From Enoplolaimus lenunculus (taxonomy: Eukaryota; Nematoda; Enoplea; Enoplida; Thoracostomopsidae), in contig JASANG010001490.1 in the NCBI GenBank assembly GCA_030248215.1, positions 62,001 to 126,000 on the forward strand: 64,000 bases of DNA, written 5' to 3'. Positions 11,251 to 22,987 of this stretch are shown in pieces (position 1 is the first letter of the stretch; each line of letters begins with the position of its first letter). The translations under genes and the position numbers were made by a program. The notes beneath the pieces are model-generated. The model did no database searches. It was not told the origin of the DNA and saw only the letters and a list, made by a program, of their open reading frames with translations.

Positions 11251-11791
11251 TTGACTCACCATTTTTTGCAGCGTGGTATCGATACAGGATTGTGGACAAC
11301 TCAAAGAAATCGTGACCAAATTATACAAAGGTGGTATAGGTGAAAAATATCGATGGCGGACGTCAACAAACTCAAACCCACAATTGATATCAAATTTTGA
11401 TCTAATAAAATTTGTGGTTTGCTTAAATTTCTGAGAGCTACCGTAGAATTTTTTCTCGTTTAGGAAAGAAACTAGTTTCATTTCAAATATTAGTAGCTTG
11501 AAATTTTTAGTATTACTCCGAAGTGACAGGCGAAAACATACCATCAGTCAACTGAAATTTATTACCAGAAGTCGAGAGCGACTTCGCACATATACTAAGC
11601 TTAAAACAGTGGATTATTTATGGATGATTTCGCACTGTGTGTTAACCGTAATATTAGTTTTCACAAAACAACTTAGTCTCTGCCTTAACTTTAATAGGTA
11701 CTCGCTCTAAAGCCACGCTCAAATTTTACTATTATACAAATAAAAAAATATAACAGACTATGTACTATAATAAAGTACTGCAAACTAAGTG

Positions 11792-14700
11792 TCAAAGTTC
11801 AAACCGTTCTTTATTCTGAGGCCATGAAGACTCAGGAACAAATTTATCTCCGACTTCATTTTTGACGTCAATCTCAATTACAGATTCAGTCTCTACTGCA
11901 GTACACTTTTCACTCCGAACCTCAGTTTCGACCTCCAACTTAAGTCCAGCTTGAACAATACTTGACTGTGAATCACTCTCTTTGGACCCGTTCAGTTCGA
12001 TCGCCCGTACAGTGACTCCATGATTGAACCTCGACATAACATCCGCTCTAATCAGTAAACCTTTAGCCAGAGTTCGCCAGTTACTCAAAGCTCGTTTTTT
12101 GCGTCGTAGCCGTTCCGCTTCTACCCGTCTTGCTTCTTCCAAATCCCACGCGTCAAGTAATAGCTGTCTGTTTTCTTCACATACCACTACGCCTTCAAAT
12201 CTATAAAACTATGCTGTTTTAAACCTAAACCTAGGCTGCTGAGTGTAATGCTAATGTTGTCTATAGCAGACAAAGTTATTAGGTTCATACGATCGACATC
12301 TGCACTTAAACAATAACAGCACAAACCAATTTTAGTTGTTTTATATCCAGTTTGGCATATGTTACTTTAAGGGGCGTCCAGGTTCTGGTGGTTCTATAAA
12401 AGAGAAGGTTTAGATTCTAGATTACATTTTTTGCTTAGAATTAGGCTTAGGCTTAGGAATACACTTTTGCAACGCTTAGGCTTAGGCTTAGGAATACGCT
12501 TAATCTACTGTTACGCCCCTAAAAGTAACATTGGCCTCCAGTTTGATACAAAAAATCAAGCAGACAATGAAAGAAAATTTTTTCGACTTTAGTGAAAAAA
12601 TAAACTTTAAAACATGATTATCCTGCCAGCATATACCACCAGACGCTGTACTCACAAATAGCATAGGAGTCTGGCCAGTAAGAGACAGATTAGGTGAGGG
12701 ACTTAAGGGCTGGAAAGCTTAGGGTTAGGTTTAGGTTACCCTGCAGCCTAATGCTTATCGCTAAAATTAATTTCTTTAGCTTGACACAAAACAAAATGCT
12801 CTTCATTCTTTCGTCATATTCCCCCATCTTTCTGCACTAAGTTGTGACCGTTCCATTTTCTATTTTCTCTATTTTAAGCTAATCTTCTGGTTCAATTTCA
12901 ACTAAAAACGCTTACACAGGATGACTTCCACCGGCATGAAATTCCCAACCAACAACAGCTTGCACTGCGTCAATTTCTAGTCGTTTCGCAACACTCGCAA
13001 TACTGGGCATTGGCAAATGAACGCATCCAATCGGAACCATACTTGGTCGAAAGACGTAAATGTTGCCATACTCATTTCGAGGTACCTGAAAATGCAATTC
13101 GCTCTGCAGCGCTATCAAAATTTTGCACCATTAAAATATTGGTAAATCTAAAATACTCCGAGTTGTACCAGTTTTTCGTAAAACAATAAAACGAGATTTT
13201 CTTGTCTAAAGCATACCAAAGAAAATGATATACAAATCATAAAGATAATATTGCCTTCAACAGTAAAATGTAGGAATCTTTAATTATCTATGGAACTTAC
13301 AATACAAAAGCTTAGTTAGAAAAAATATAAACATACTTTTCCATCAACAACAGGTGGTGATATATAGTCTTCAGTCTGCCAATAGCCATAAAGCCCAACC
13401 TGTTTGTATCCGTCTGGTATTCCTGAATTCAAAGGCTGAGTGTCTACACTGGTAGACGCCGATCTGCAAAAAATCAGACAAAAATGTACCAAAACAAATG
13501 TTAGAACTCAAATAGTAAATTTTTGGCCCTTGAATAATTCAAATATCATCAACTAAAATGCGATAGAAATTGATAGCGATTGGGCGTGTAAAATCCACAC
13601 AAGCAAGAATAACTTTATACTCATTTATTACATAAATGATCACTTTAGTAATTTTTCAGTTTTAACACTGTATTTAATTTAAGTAAACATGTACTTCAGT
13701 TTTGCCGAAAGTATTTTGCTCTGGTACATGCATTTAGTTCCATCTTGCAATCCTCAGCTTGATGAAAACTGCAGACTCACTAATGGTCTGTGTGCCCTGC
13801 AATATATGCCACACAGTCCAAATTTAGCATTAAAGATATCGGAATAAATCATATATTCTACAGACGTTTTCACTTACTGTGTTGATTCTGTGTTTGAGCA
13901 AGCACCAGCGCCCAATCCGTCTTTGACCTTTCTTCCTTTTACTACTTTATACGGTTGTTCTCCATTTCGAATCGAGCGTGCCTGTTGTAACCATTTATCC
14001 TGCCAAAAACAGAATCAAACCATAGTCATACCATCAACGCTATTAGCTTAAATATCAAACTTTGGAACTAAGCATTTCGAATGTAATAGATAGCTATGTA
14101 ATTATACACAAAAAATTAAAACATTAAAACAATAATTACCTTTGAATGGAGTTCGAACACATTGTGTCGTAAATATACAGGTTTGCCACGAAATACAGAT
14201 ACCGGTTTAGTATCGGGCGGATATATTGCTTCAAATTTTTTCAGTTCCGATTCAAGTACGTAAAGTGGATGCTTCTTCATTTCGGCGAGGGTCGTAGGAA
14301 ATGGAACTGTGGTGCCACAGTCACGTAAACGACAATCCTCACGACGTGTTCTGAAAAAACTTTCTACAAAAATCTGTAGCGTGCACAGATTGAAGTTTGA
14401 CATTTAATAATAAAGTTTTGACCTTCCATGTACATTTTGTAAAATTTGAAGATTTCTTGTGATTTTATTCTCGAACACAAAACTTGTTTAAAAGGTTCTG
14501 TTTCTAATGTGACTCTTGAATTGTTAACTAGACACCAAAGTACCCTCTAAACAAGGATTTTGTAATGTAATTTATACAAAATATGCGTCTGATCTTTCGC
14601 TCGCATGGTTTTTCAGCTGGCGCTCACGTAACACGCTGTTCAACCGATCCAGGTCACTGTTTAGGAATGCTTATGTTTACAATTATTTTTGACCTGTTCT

Positions 14701-17700
14701 AAAACAATTATAATGTTCCAAAGGCGGCTTTGGGAGAAGGAACACACCCAATCATCTCAGAGCTCAAAACTGAGAGAACAGTTACTCAGCCACGTCAATC
14801 AAAGCAAAGTGGCACCTTGAGCCCAAAGTGTCATCGTCAAAAATTTCTAAATTAGCCACTGTGTACAGAATTCGTTATTATTGTATGCCTAATTTTCAAA
14901 ATGAATTCCCCACCCCTAAAGCAAAATCCTAAAAGCCAAGCTGACATTTTGTATATATATTTGACTAAATCATCGTTTATACGAAGTATGGTCCAAACAG
15001 CTTACTTTATAGCATTCAGTCACTATAGTACTTACTTACTCAACTCAATAAATCATCGGTGTTTAACCCATTTGCAAATTGATGGCATACTGGTTATATT
15101 AAATTTATCAGCGCAATCAGTTTCGGTTTTCTGCTATATTACAATCGTTGTCAGTGTCGCTGATTTACTTAATTTCAGGATCACTTGCGTGTCAATTTGG
15201 TAAGTTCGCGTTCTAGGGCTACAAACCTTTATTATAATAGAGTGCAAACTAATTGAAAACTACACATTCAGCGTTAGCCAATTTTCTTCCACTGCAAATA
15301 CAACAAAATAAGCTACAGTGGCGGTTAATGCGAGCGCTCGTGATGTGTACGCAATTGCTCGAAAATACAATTTAAAAATACTCGCGTTACCGCACACATA
15401 ATGGCGACTGCAGTTGCAATTTCCTGGTATAAAATTTTCAATTGTATGCAAACGCGTGTTTGTAAACGCGACTGAGTCGCAAAAATAGAAAAATTAAAAC
15501 GCAATTCAAAACAGCGTCGCAAACGCAGAAACGATTACTGCAATATTTAGTTTTGTTTATGCCTGTATTTAATTGCCTTGATCGATCTAAAACTCTGCGT
15601 CTAACTACGAAATATCACGAGACTAATAATTTTGAGTATGACGTCATGATTTTTAAAACGTTAAAGATTATAACTGAACGCTTACTTAAAATCATCTGGA
15701 GGACTCCATGGTCGTAAAGTGTCACGAATCCATTGCGGTTCAGCTCTGCCGGAGATACGATCAGTTCCGGAGTATCTTATAGTTACATCCTTTATATGAT
15801 GCTCTACAACAATGTACAAGTAAGTACAGTAGTAAATAAGAAAGTAAGTTATAATCTTGTACCATATGCAAAGCTTATCACGTACTTAGCTATACACCCA
15901 GCCGTGAAAAAATTCACTACAATGGCTCTATACATTGGATACAATTTGCTCCATATTGATTACATTGCGCACTAATGGCAACATAACAAAAAAATAACCA
16001 AATAACAAAATGTTAATGGTATTAATAGTGCGCATTGCTCAGGACCCCAATTCAAGCTACAACTGAAAACCACTAATAATTCTTACAGACAATGTACGCT
16101 TATTAATTCAAATTTGAGCATTGCTTCACAAACATTAACAAGTTAATACTAGCTCGCAATACCGGTAAGCCAAGACGGAAAACAGACAACAGGCACGGCA
16201 ACCTGCAAAACAATTACAATAATAAACGCTCAATTTTACCATTATCAACTGCAAGAATATATAAAACGGTTCCGATGCACATTTCAAAACACGATCTCGC
16301 ATCATCACAGCTTGGCTTCGACGGCTCAACAGGACACCAGCGACTCTCATGTTCTACGTAAACTTCGGCCCAAACGTGACCAAAGTAAGCGCGGTCAGCA
16401 ACAAAGTTTGAATCCGATTTTGAAAGCCGTTTTTTAGCCCTGGCTGTTTTTGAATTCCAAGTCGATTTTAAATTATCGTCTTGGTGTTCTAACGAGCTAC
16501 AACATGGTTCGATCATCTGAAAAAATCAAATTTATATCTTATTACAGCAAAAAATAATATATAGCCAAGGTATTGGATACATAATATTAAAACGTTTAGT
16601 GTTTAAATTTATAAATTTATAAGCAAACGAGTTACAGTGTGACACATTGCTTTGTCTAGAAAGTTAACTTTACACTAAAACCAATATATATAACAAGCAC
16701 AATAAATTAATGTCACTTTAATTGAAATTTTGTAGCCTAAACTTAAACTGACAATCAAGAAAAATAGGTAAATAATTATTAAAGCAAAACTGTAGTACCT
16801 CAGGTTTCAACGACATCAAATTTAAATCACAAACCAATCGAGTCTCAATCTTTAGTGATCGTAAACATGCGACCAAGCACTGAAACAAAAAACATTCATG
16901 TTCATTATAGGGGCCTGCCCACTTGCGGAGCCTAGCAGAGTGTGGGTGTGGGACATAGGGATTGGGCGGTTTAGTCTTAGGCTAAGGATTAGACATTATG
17001 TTTAGGCTTATGTTTTAACTTAGGCTTAGTGAACATGCCCCTATACTAAAATCAGCCATGACTAAGAACAAACTATACAATCATAAAAAAATACAAAAAT
17101 GCTATAAAAGTTTCAAAAAGCGTGACGTTACAAGAACATTTACATAACAGGTTACTGATTAAACTTAATTAAACAACTCGCAGTACAAAAGCGACGCTTT
17201 GAAATTAAATTTTGCAAAAAACTTTCCTTACGACAGCCGCTCAACAAGCTATAACTGTTATCTACATGCGTTTACTTGCTCTTAGTACACCTGCTTATTA
17301 CTAAACTCAGATCAATCCTTAACTACTCCAGCATAAAGCTTGTAATCTCCGTTTTAATATCCTGTAGGTTACACACCATATAATAACGTACCATAGCATA
17401 TACTGCACAATTATTTGTTGATCGACTTTCAAACGTTTTCAGAACGCTTTCAAGCTAAAACATTTATTCAAAAAATAATCATGTTGAGTATTTTTTGAGT
17501 ACAGCATTCTCATAGCTTTGCGTCTTCAAATGGAAATCCTAGAACAACTGAAGAAACCTAAATAATTTATAAAATAGCTAAGAGTACTATTAGCATAATC
17601 CATTATTATTATTAAAGCTGGAACGCCCAAAACGCGTATTTTGGGCAGCGTTTCAGCTGTTTTAATGATTGATTCATATATAAACAAGAAACAGCATATA

Positions 17701-20700
17701 TGCAAATTAGAACTAGAGATGTGCCAATGCCAAAATTTTTGCCGATACCGATACAGATGCCGATTCTTATTTTGAAATTTTGCTTATTAAACAGATAGGT
17801 TACATCATTACACGAAGAGTTAAACTCTAAAAATCATAAACGATAATAATTTTTGACGAACGGTTCATTTCAATTAATTTTTTCAAACACAAACGCAAGA
17901 AGGATATCAGTTTTCCTGACCGGTCCACTGATGTGCGCCCACAAATGAAATTGATAGCATTCAAACTGACTGTTATGTGCAAAAAGTATCGGCAAAGAAT
18001 CGGCAATTTTTTGCAGCGCCGATACCGATGCGGATACTCTCGAAAACCGCAGATCATTACCGATGCCGATTAATTGGCACATCCCTAATTAGAACACATT
18101 CTCATCTATATTATTAACGTTGAAACGCCCCATATTCGTATTTTGGGCAGCGTTCCAGCTGTTTTAATGATTGAATCATGTATAAACAGGAAAGAACATA
18201 TTATATATGCAAATTGGAACACATTCTTAAACAGTTCTGTGAGGAATATTATAGGGTTGCAAATTTGCAACCATGTTGACTAGTTATTATTTCTCGAAAT
18301 TAATATCAGTGTTCTCAAAAGTGCATAGTACCTATTGCAAGTTATATTGACGGGCTGTAAGCTTCGAACCAGGAAATGATGAGGTTCAAAATCTAGCACT
18401 TGGTTCACACTTTGGTGTTCACAATTTCAATACACACTTTAAAATACATACATATGTTCAACAAATGTATGATGCAAAATTTAATCGTTACAAACGCTAG
18501 GAACAGCGCGTACTCAAGGTGGGTTTCACAGGTCACGACCCTTTTACGATTTTTGTCCTGAAATTGAGGCCTATTTTCAGAACGACTAGCAAAAGAAATC
18601 GCAGTTCGAAATTTTCATAGGACGCGAGCCCCTGTCGAAACCCAGGCTACTCTCGCGGATTTGAACTACACACTATTTTCTCATATAAAATTCAAAACAA
18701 AAAATGCAACACTGTACAATAAGACAACATAACTACAAAAAAACTAACATTTGGCACATCAGAAGAGTATCCAAACTCCTTTGCAGCTTTATCAAGCTCA
18801 TCAAGCTCAGTGGACACTTGTTTTTTCAACACAGGTTTCGCATACTCAACTGCCGTATGAAACCAATTGACAAATCGTTTTAAAACACTCACTACAACAA
18901 TAACAATAACAGCAATTTCATACTATCTCAACAATAAAGAAAAAACAAAGTCTAAAAACTGTACTAAGTAGCTTTGGATATTCACACTACTGCACTCAAA
19001 CGCATTTACGTTATGAATATTTTTAAAAAGTTTTAACTAATTTAGCATCAGATACTGGTTAAATTTACAATACGGCGCTATAGGAACAAAAATGAGGGTT
19101 TTAAAATTGGAGGTCGGATATTTTATTTATATAATAAATAATAAATTTACACGCCGTTGGGGGGATCAGCCGCACCGGACCGTAGGTGTTTTATTGATCA
19201 GCATACCGCAACCAGCAACATTAAACCAATTTTTTGATGCTGTATTTTTAGTGGATATTCCTAATCGGTGTACATTTTTAGGTGTTACCGGCATTCCACC
19301 CTAGAGCTATTTTGCGTCCGATGGTTAAAATTATATTTTCATCAACTAAATAATAATTGAGTAGTAAATTCACAGAGGACATTATACTCTATGCGGCATG
19401 CTCTTAGTTTACTGATCGTTAACGGCTAACTAAATGCTTGCGTATAAATCTTGATATGAAGTACCGAGTGAACATTTTCTTTTCACCAAAGTATATTAAC
19501 GAATTAAAGCGAAAAACACCGAAATATGATGAATATTAAGTAATAAACGCTCGATTTTTGAAAACTCACCGTTAAGTCCCTTCTCCCTTTGAGCATTTTC
19601 AATATACCCTGTAGGCAGTATTGATAAAGCCGCCGCAAGTACGACATCTTCGTTGCATAGGTTCGACAATTCCAGACATTTCGCCATCAAACAAAGAAAA
19701 TGAACCTAAACAAAAAATGATAGTCGTGATGTAACTTAAGTCATCAGGTCTTGCAGTAGTTAGTGAGTTGAAAAACCTATTACTGACTGATGATAGTTGT
19801 AAGGCACATTTGAGAATATGGCCTTACGACACAAGTAGCTAAAGCTAAAGAAAATATTATTGATGGGTAAATCAACAGATTAGCTATTAACTAAATTATG
19901 TTCCCATCTGATACGAGACTCAGGATGGCGTTATACTTGCCGTGCGAAGCCATCGGTCGTTTTAAAATGTATAGCGCCACCAGCCAATGTGTAGAGCAGG
20001 GCCGTAACAGATTCCTAAGCCTAAAAATAAGAGTAAAAAGCTTAAGCGTACTGTAGTGCAGTCGGACGAAAAAAAACTGATCGATACATGGACCGCGCCA
20101 CCCCTAGAAAACATCATAAACAATTATTGTTAGATTGCTAACCTTGTGACAACTGAGTTGAATATCTCGGCGAAATTTATTTATTTCACGTTTTAAAACT
20201 TCGTTTGCATGCTTGCGTTTCCTGAAACCACACAAACATAAACTCGGCCAAAATTTGAAAAAATTTGAATATTTTTGGTCAATGTTTCATAACGCCTTAT
20301 AACTTAAAAATAATAAAACATTTCTAAAAATTACTGCTTTTGAAATCAAGATATTATATTTTCGGTTGGACTCCAAAATACTTACAGAAGGAATATTTCA
20401 AAAATATTTCAGCAAATCTTAATTGTCGTTTCATAAAGGAAATTACAGTGTTCCTGTAAACACAATATTCTGCCGGAGACAGCCCTGACAAAACCAATAG
20501 CTTACATAATTACATTGGAAACATTTCATTAAATTTCTGCTCAAACCGTTAAAGTTATGCTACGACAAAGTGCTATTATCTTATATCCTGCAATTTATTT
20601 CCAAACACCGTGAGCTCACTTTGCCTGCTTTGCTGTCATTCCACCAAGCGATATTTCAATGGTTTTTCCACTTTCACCAGTTTCAGTTGAACTGCATTCG

Positions 20701-22735
20701 CCAACCGTAGCGCTAATACTTGAGCAAGGCTGATTCGTAGAATCCTGTTCACAATCCGCATCTGAAATTCAATTCCAATACTACACACACAACTTATCAA
20801 AAATCGTCCTAACACATTTAGTAACGTACCGCAGACTAATGGCTTACTACAATCGGCAGTTTCATACAAAATTAGCTTTATGTAAAGTCGCTGCCAACTC
20901 GTCCAATTTTGTACACGTTGCTTCCCACACCAAGCGACGAGGGCGTAGCCATGGGGTTTAGGAATCCAGTCATTGCGATTTTTATCCTGACGTTTGTTAT
21001 TAAATTTTTAAGTTCGTAACACAAGAAACCCCACCTTGAAAGTTTCATATAATGTAACAGGGATCTGCTCGATATAAGACCGAGAGACCGGTATGCTTAG
21101 GCTTAGGATTAAACTTATGATTTGGAATAAGCTATGGCTTAGCAGTTAAGACTCATCACTATAGTTAACAGATATATGCCCTAAATGCCGGCTACATTCT
21201 GCTATCCGGCGCGATTAACAATACAGTCCCAAGATAAAAAATAGATGGATAACAAACCAATACTTTTGCCAGAAATTCTGTAATAAACTTACGTACCAGC
21301 GACCTCTTCCCAATCTTGATCATCATTATTATCGCTATTATTGGCTGAATTTGAATCGCTAGTGTTCTTGCTCAAACTTTCCTCATCGGAATCTCTATCT
21401 GGTACAGCACGAAACTTTGCCTTCGCACCCATCTTTGGTTTTTCTAGCTTTTTTCGACTTCTCGGTTTCACATCATTTATCCCATTACCACCCTAAAATT
21501 TAAATATTGTTATATTCGTATTGCCTACTAAAAATACTAGCAATACAGTATAGTATTAATAAAAATGTCACAAATTTATAAAAATACCACAAAGTGCAAA
21601 TAAAACTTGGCAGCGCCCAGTTTTGTAGCATGTCTCAATTGATAATATTGTTTTCGCAAATTTACGTTGTTTGGCATACAAGAAAAATTTCTACTTTGAT
21701 AATTAAAGTAATGACCATTTAGCCAATAATAAAGCACACAAACGGCATCCTTAAGACAAATTATACATATTTATTAACTAACTTTGTTTTGATTTTCATT
21801 GGCTTTTAACGCCACCTTTCGCTTTCGCTTCGTATCTGCATTGCTTTCGCGAAATCTTGATTTCTTTGATGGAGAAATGGACTCCAGGTGTTCATCTGTT
21901 TGCAAAACAACGGCATCATCCATTGTAATTTTGCTACTACGCTGCTGATCATTTTGTGCAACTTTCGTTAATTTTCGACTCCTAAAATTGCAACAATCAA
22001 CATTTTATCGTTGAAAATTATGGAACAAAATTTTACTGAAACCAAATTCGCAGTGCTCAAACCTTAGCTCGTATTCTTAAATATGTGTAGCACCTATCAC
22101 TAGTTGATGATCGATACTGTAACTTTAGAATCAACACGTTGTGAGGTTCGAAATTCAGTACATTATTCGCGTTTGATTTGCCCCTCCTTCTGTGCAAATT
22201 TTGAGATCTGAAATTGCAGATATTCGTCAGTTTGAAAACCTATCGCTAACTGATGATAGGTTTTATACGCATTTGAAAAGATGGGCCCCTTATAAAACAA
22301 TATAATGTAAAAATACCATGAACATGTTATAAATTTTTGCATATACTATTACTATTTTCAGCTTACTACCGTATAACCCAGTGGGAAGATTGCATTGCTA
22401 ACTTTGATTTCAAAATACCTTGAAACGCAAACCACGAGTAAAACTGACTAAACCATTCTATAACTCGGCTTAGTAGCATCTGCTACTTTTTCCATACGAG
22501 ATCTCTTACACAAATACAGTCCAAAATAAATTGCAAAATACCTTAAACTTCTTCGCGGAACATCTTCAACTACAACATTTGATTCCAGTTGTGGTGGCGA
22601 AAAATACGGTGAGTTTACTTCTTCAGCAGAAGTCACTGATGACGTAAATTTTGTCTTTAAACATTCGTTGTTCTTCGTCATTTCGCAATTCTTTTCAACA
22701 GTGGCTTTAGATTCTGCCAATTTTCGACGAGGCAT
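11792..22735 (-). CDS. XPC: XPC, DNA damage recognition factor of nucleotide excision repair
   Basis: Fifteen exons on the minus strand: 22735-22542, 21981-21783, 21492-21297, 20761-20620, 20221-20143, 19705-19570, 18891-18749, 16879-16799, 16516-16240, 15803-15686, 14350-14140, 13999-13878, 13463-13337, 13085-12916 and 12200-11792. All phases close, giving 867 aa (human about 940). XPC/Rad4 family proteins find helix-distorting lesions and recruit TFIIH. Visible parts: basic, acidic N-terminus with DWEEV; transglutaminase-like fold (VHFLCLMAK near residue 271, [18 protein letters not shown] near 437); BHD1 ([18 protein letters not shown] near 549); BHD2 with [11 protein letters not shown]3 ([18 protein letters not shown] at 676 and the [11 protein letters not shown] segment); tail with SSWPQN. 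The first ATG could instead be 24 bp upstream at 22759 in the same frame. The human-style disordered insert inside the transglutaminase fold is nearly absent. Confidence 0.95.
12355..12537. mobile_element. hAT-like MITE with 8-bp target duplication, in the last XPC intron
   Basis: The ends are ATGTTACTTTAAGGGGCGT and ACGCCCCTAAAAGTAACAT. CCAGTTTG occurs directly on both sides (12347-12354 and 12538-12545), an 8-bp duplication as made by hAT transposases. The body has two TTAGGC blocks (AGGCTTAGGCTTAGG). It is the same family as copies at 2431 and 9409, in reverse orientation. Confidence 0.85.
15316..15541. mobile_element. Possible Tc1/mariner-like MITE in an XPC intron
   Basis: A CG-rich stretch with CAGTGGCGGTTAATGCG at one end and CGCAGAAACGATTACTG at the other, which are imperfect inverted repeats. 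The words GCGAC and CGCAA repeat inside. It resembles the better-defined CG-rich element at 53506-53906, but the ends match poorly, so the call is tentative. Confidence 0.4.
16906..17044. mobile_element. Short inverted-repeat element with TATAGGGGC ends
   Basis: Left TATAGGGGCCTG and right CATGCCCCTATA are inverted. The inside has TTAGGCTTA words like the other local MITEs. It lies in the XPC intron upstream of exon 16879-16799. Confidence 0.55.
17610..18215. repeat. Tandem duplication of about 105 bp, first unit interrupted
   Basis: The words TATTTTGGGCAGCGTT, CAGCTGTTTTAATGATTGA and TATGCAAATT appear in the same order at 17637-17708 and 18139-18213. The first unit is broken by the hAT-like MITE at 17714-18087, after which GAACACATTCT resumes. 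The second unit keeps the same word uninterrupted (GGAACACATTCT). Confidence 0.75.
17714..18087. mobile_element. hAT-like MITE, TAGRGATGTGCCAAT ends
   Basis: Ends TAGAGATGTGCCAATGCC and AATTGGCACATCCCTA are inverted. ATTAGAAC flanks both sides (17706-17713 and 18088-18095), a perfect 8-bp target duplication. The inside has GCCGATACCGAT repeats in both orientations. No transposase frame is present. It lies in an XPC intron. Confidence 0.85.
22067..22288. mobile_element. Inverted-repeat element, CCCGTATTCTCAAATG family, copy 1
   Basis: Left CGTATTCTTAAATATGTGTAG and right CATTTGAAAAGATGGGCCC are inverted, with ACCTATC/GATAGGT words inside each arm. It lies in XPC intron 1. A better preserved copy follows at 22766-22987, and partial ones occur at 18290-18400, 19750-19835, about 32560-32640 and 62577-62703. 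Confidence 0.65.
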
Positions 22736-22765
22736 AGTATGTACAATTTCAAATTTCAAATCAGC

Positions 22766-22987
22766 GCCCGTATTCTAAAATGTGCATAGTACCTATCACC
22801 AGTTAGTACTAGGTTTTCAAATGACCGAACTGAAGCAGCTACAAAATGTCTCAAACTCGGTTCACAAGTAGGATTAATCAAGTGCAAAAAATGTGCCAAA
22901 TTTCGAAGCTACGGATTGGCTGGTTTAAAATTTAGAGGACGTATCGCCAACTGGTAATAGATACTAGTTACATTTGAGAATATGGGC
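22766..22987. mobile_element. Inverted-repeat element, CCCGTATTCTCAAATG family, copy 2
   Basis: It begins GCCCGTATTCTAAAATGTGC and ends ACATTTGAGAATATGGGC. The arms also share TAGTACCTATCACCAG and CTGGTAATAGATACTA. It starts 31 bp upstream of the XPC start codon, so it occupies the likely promoter or 5' UTR. Confidence 0.7.

Noticed and set aside
10869-11300. Several frames of 90-126 codons rich in Phe, Trp, Gly or Lys, Pro
   Set aside because: They follow from the G-free A/C composition of the tract and show no family resemblance.
11700-11780. Extra coding exon beyond the XPC stop
   Set aside because: The last exon already ends in the SSWPQN motif followed by a stop, as in other XPC proteins.
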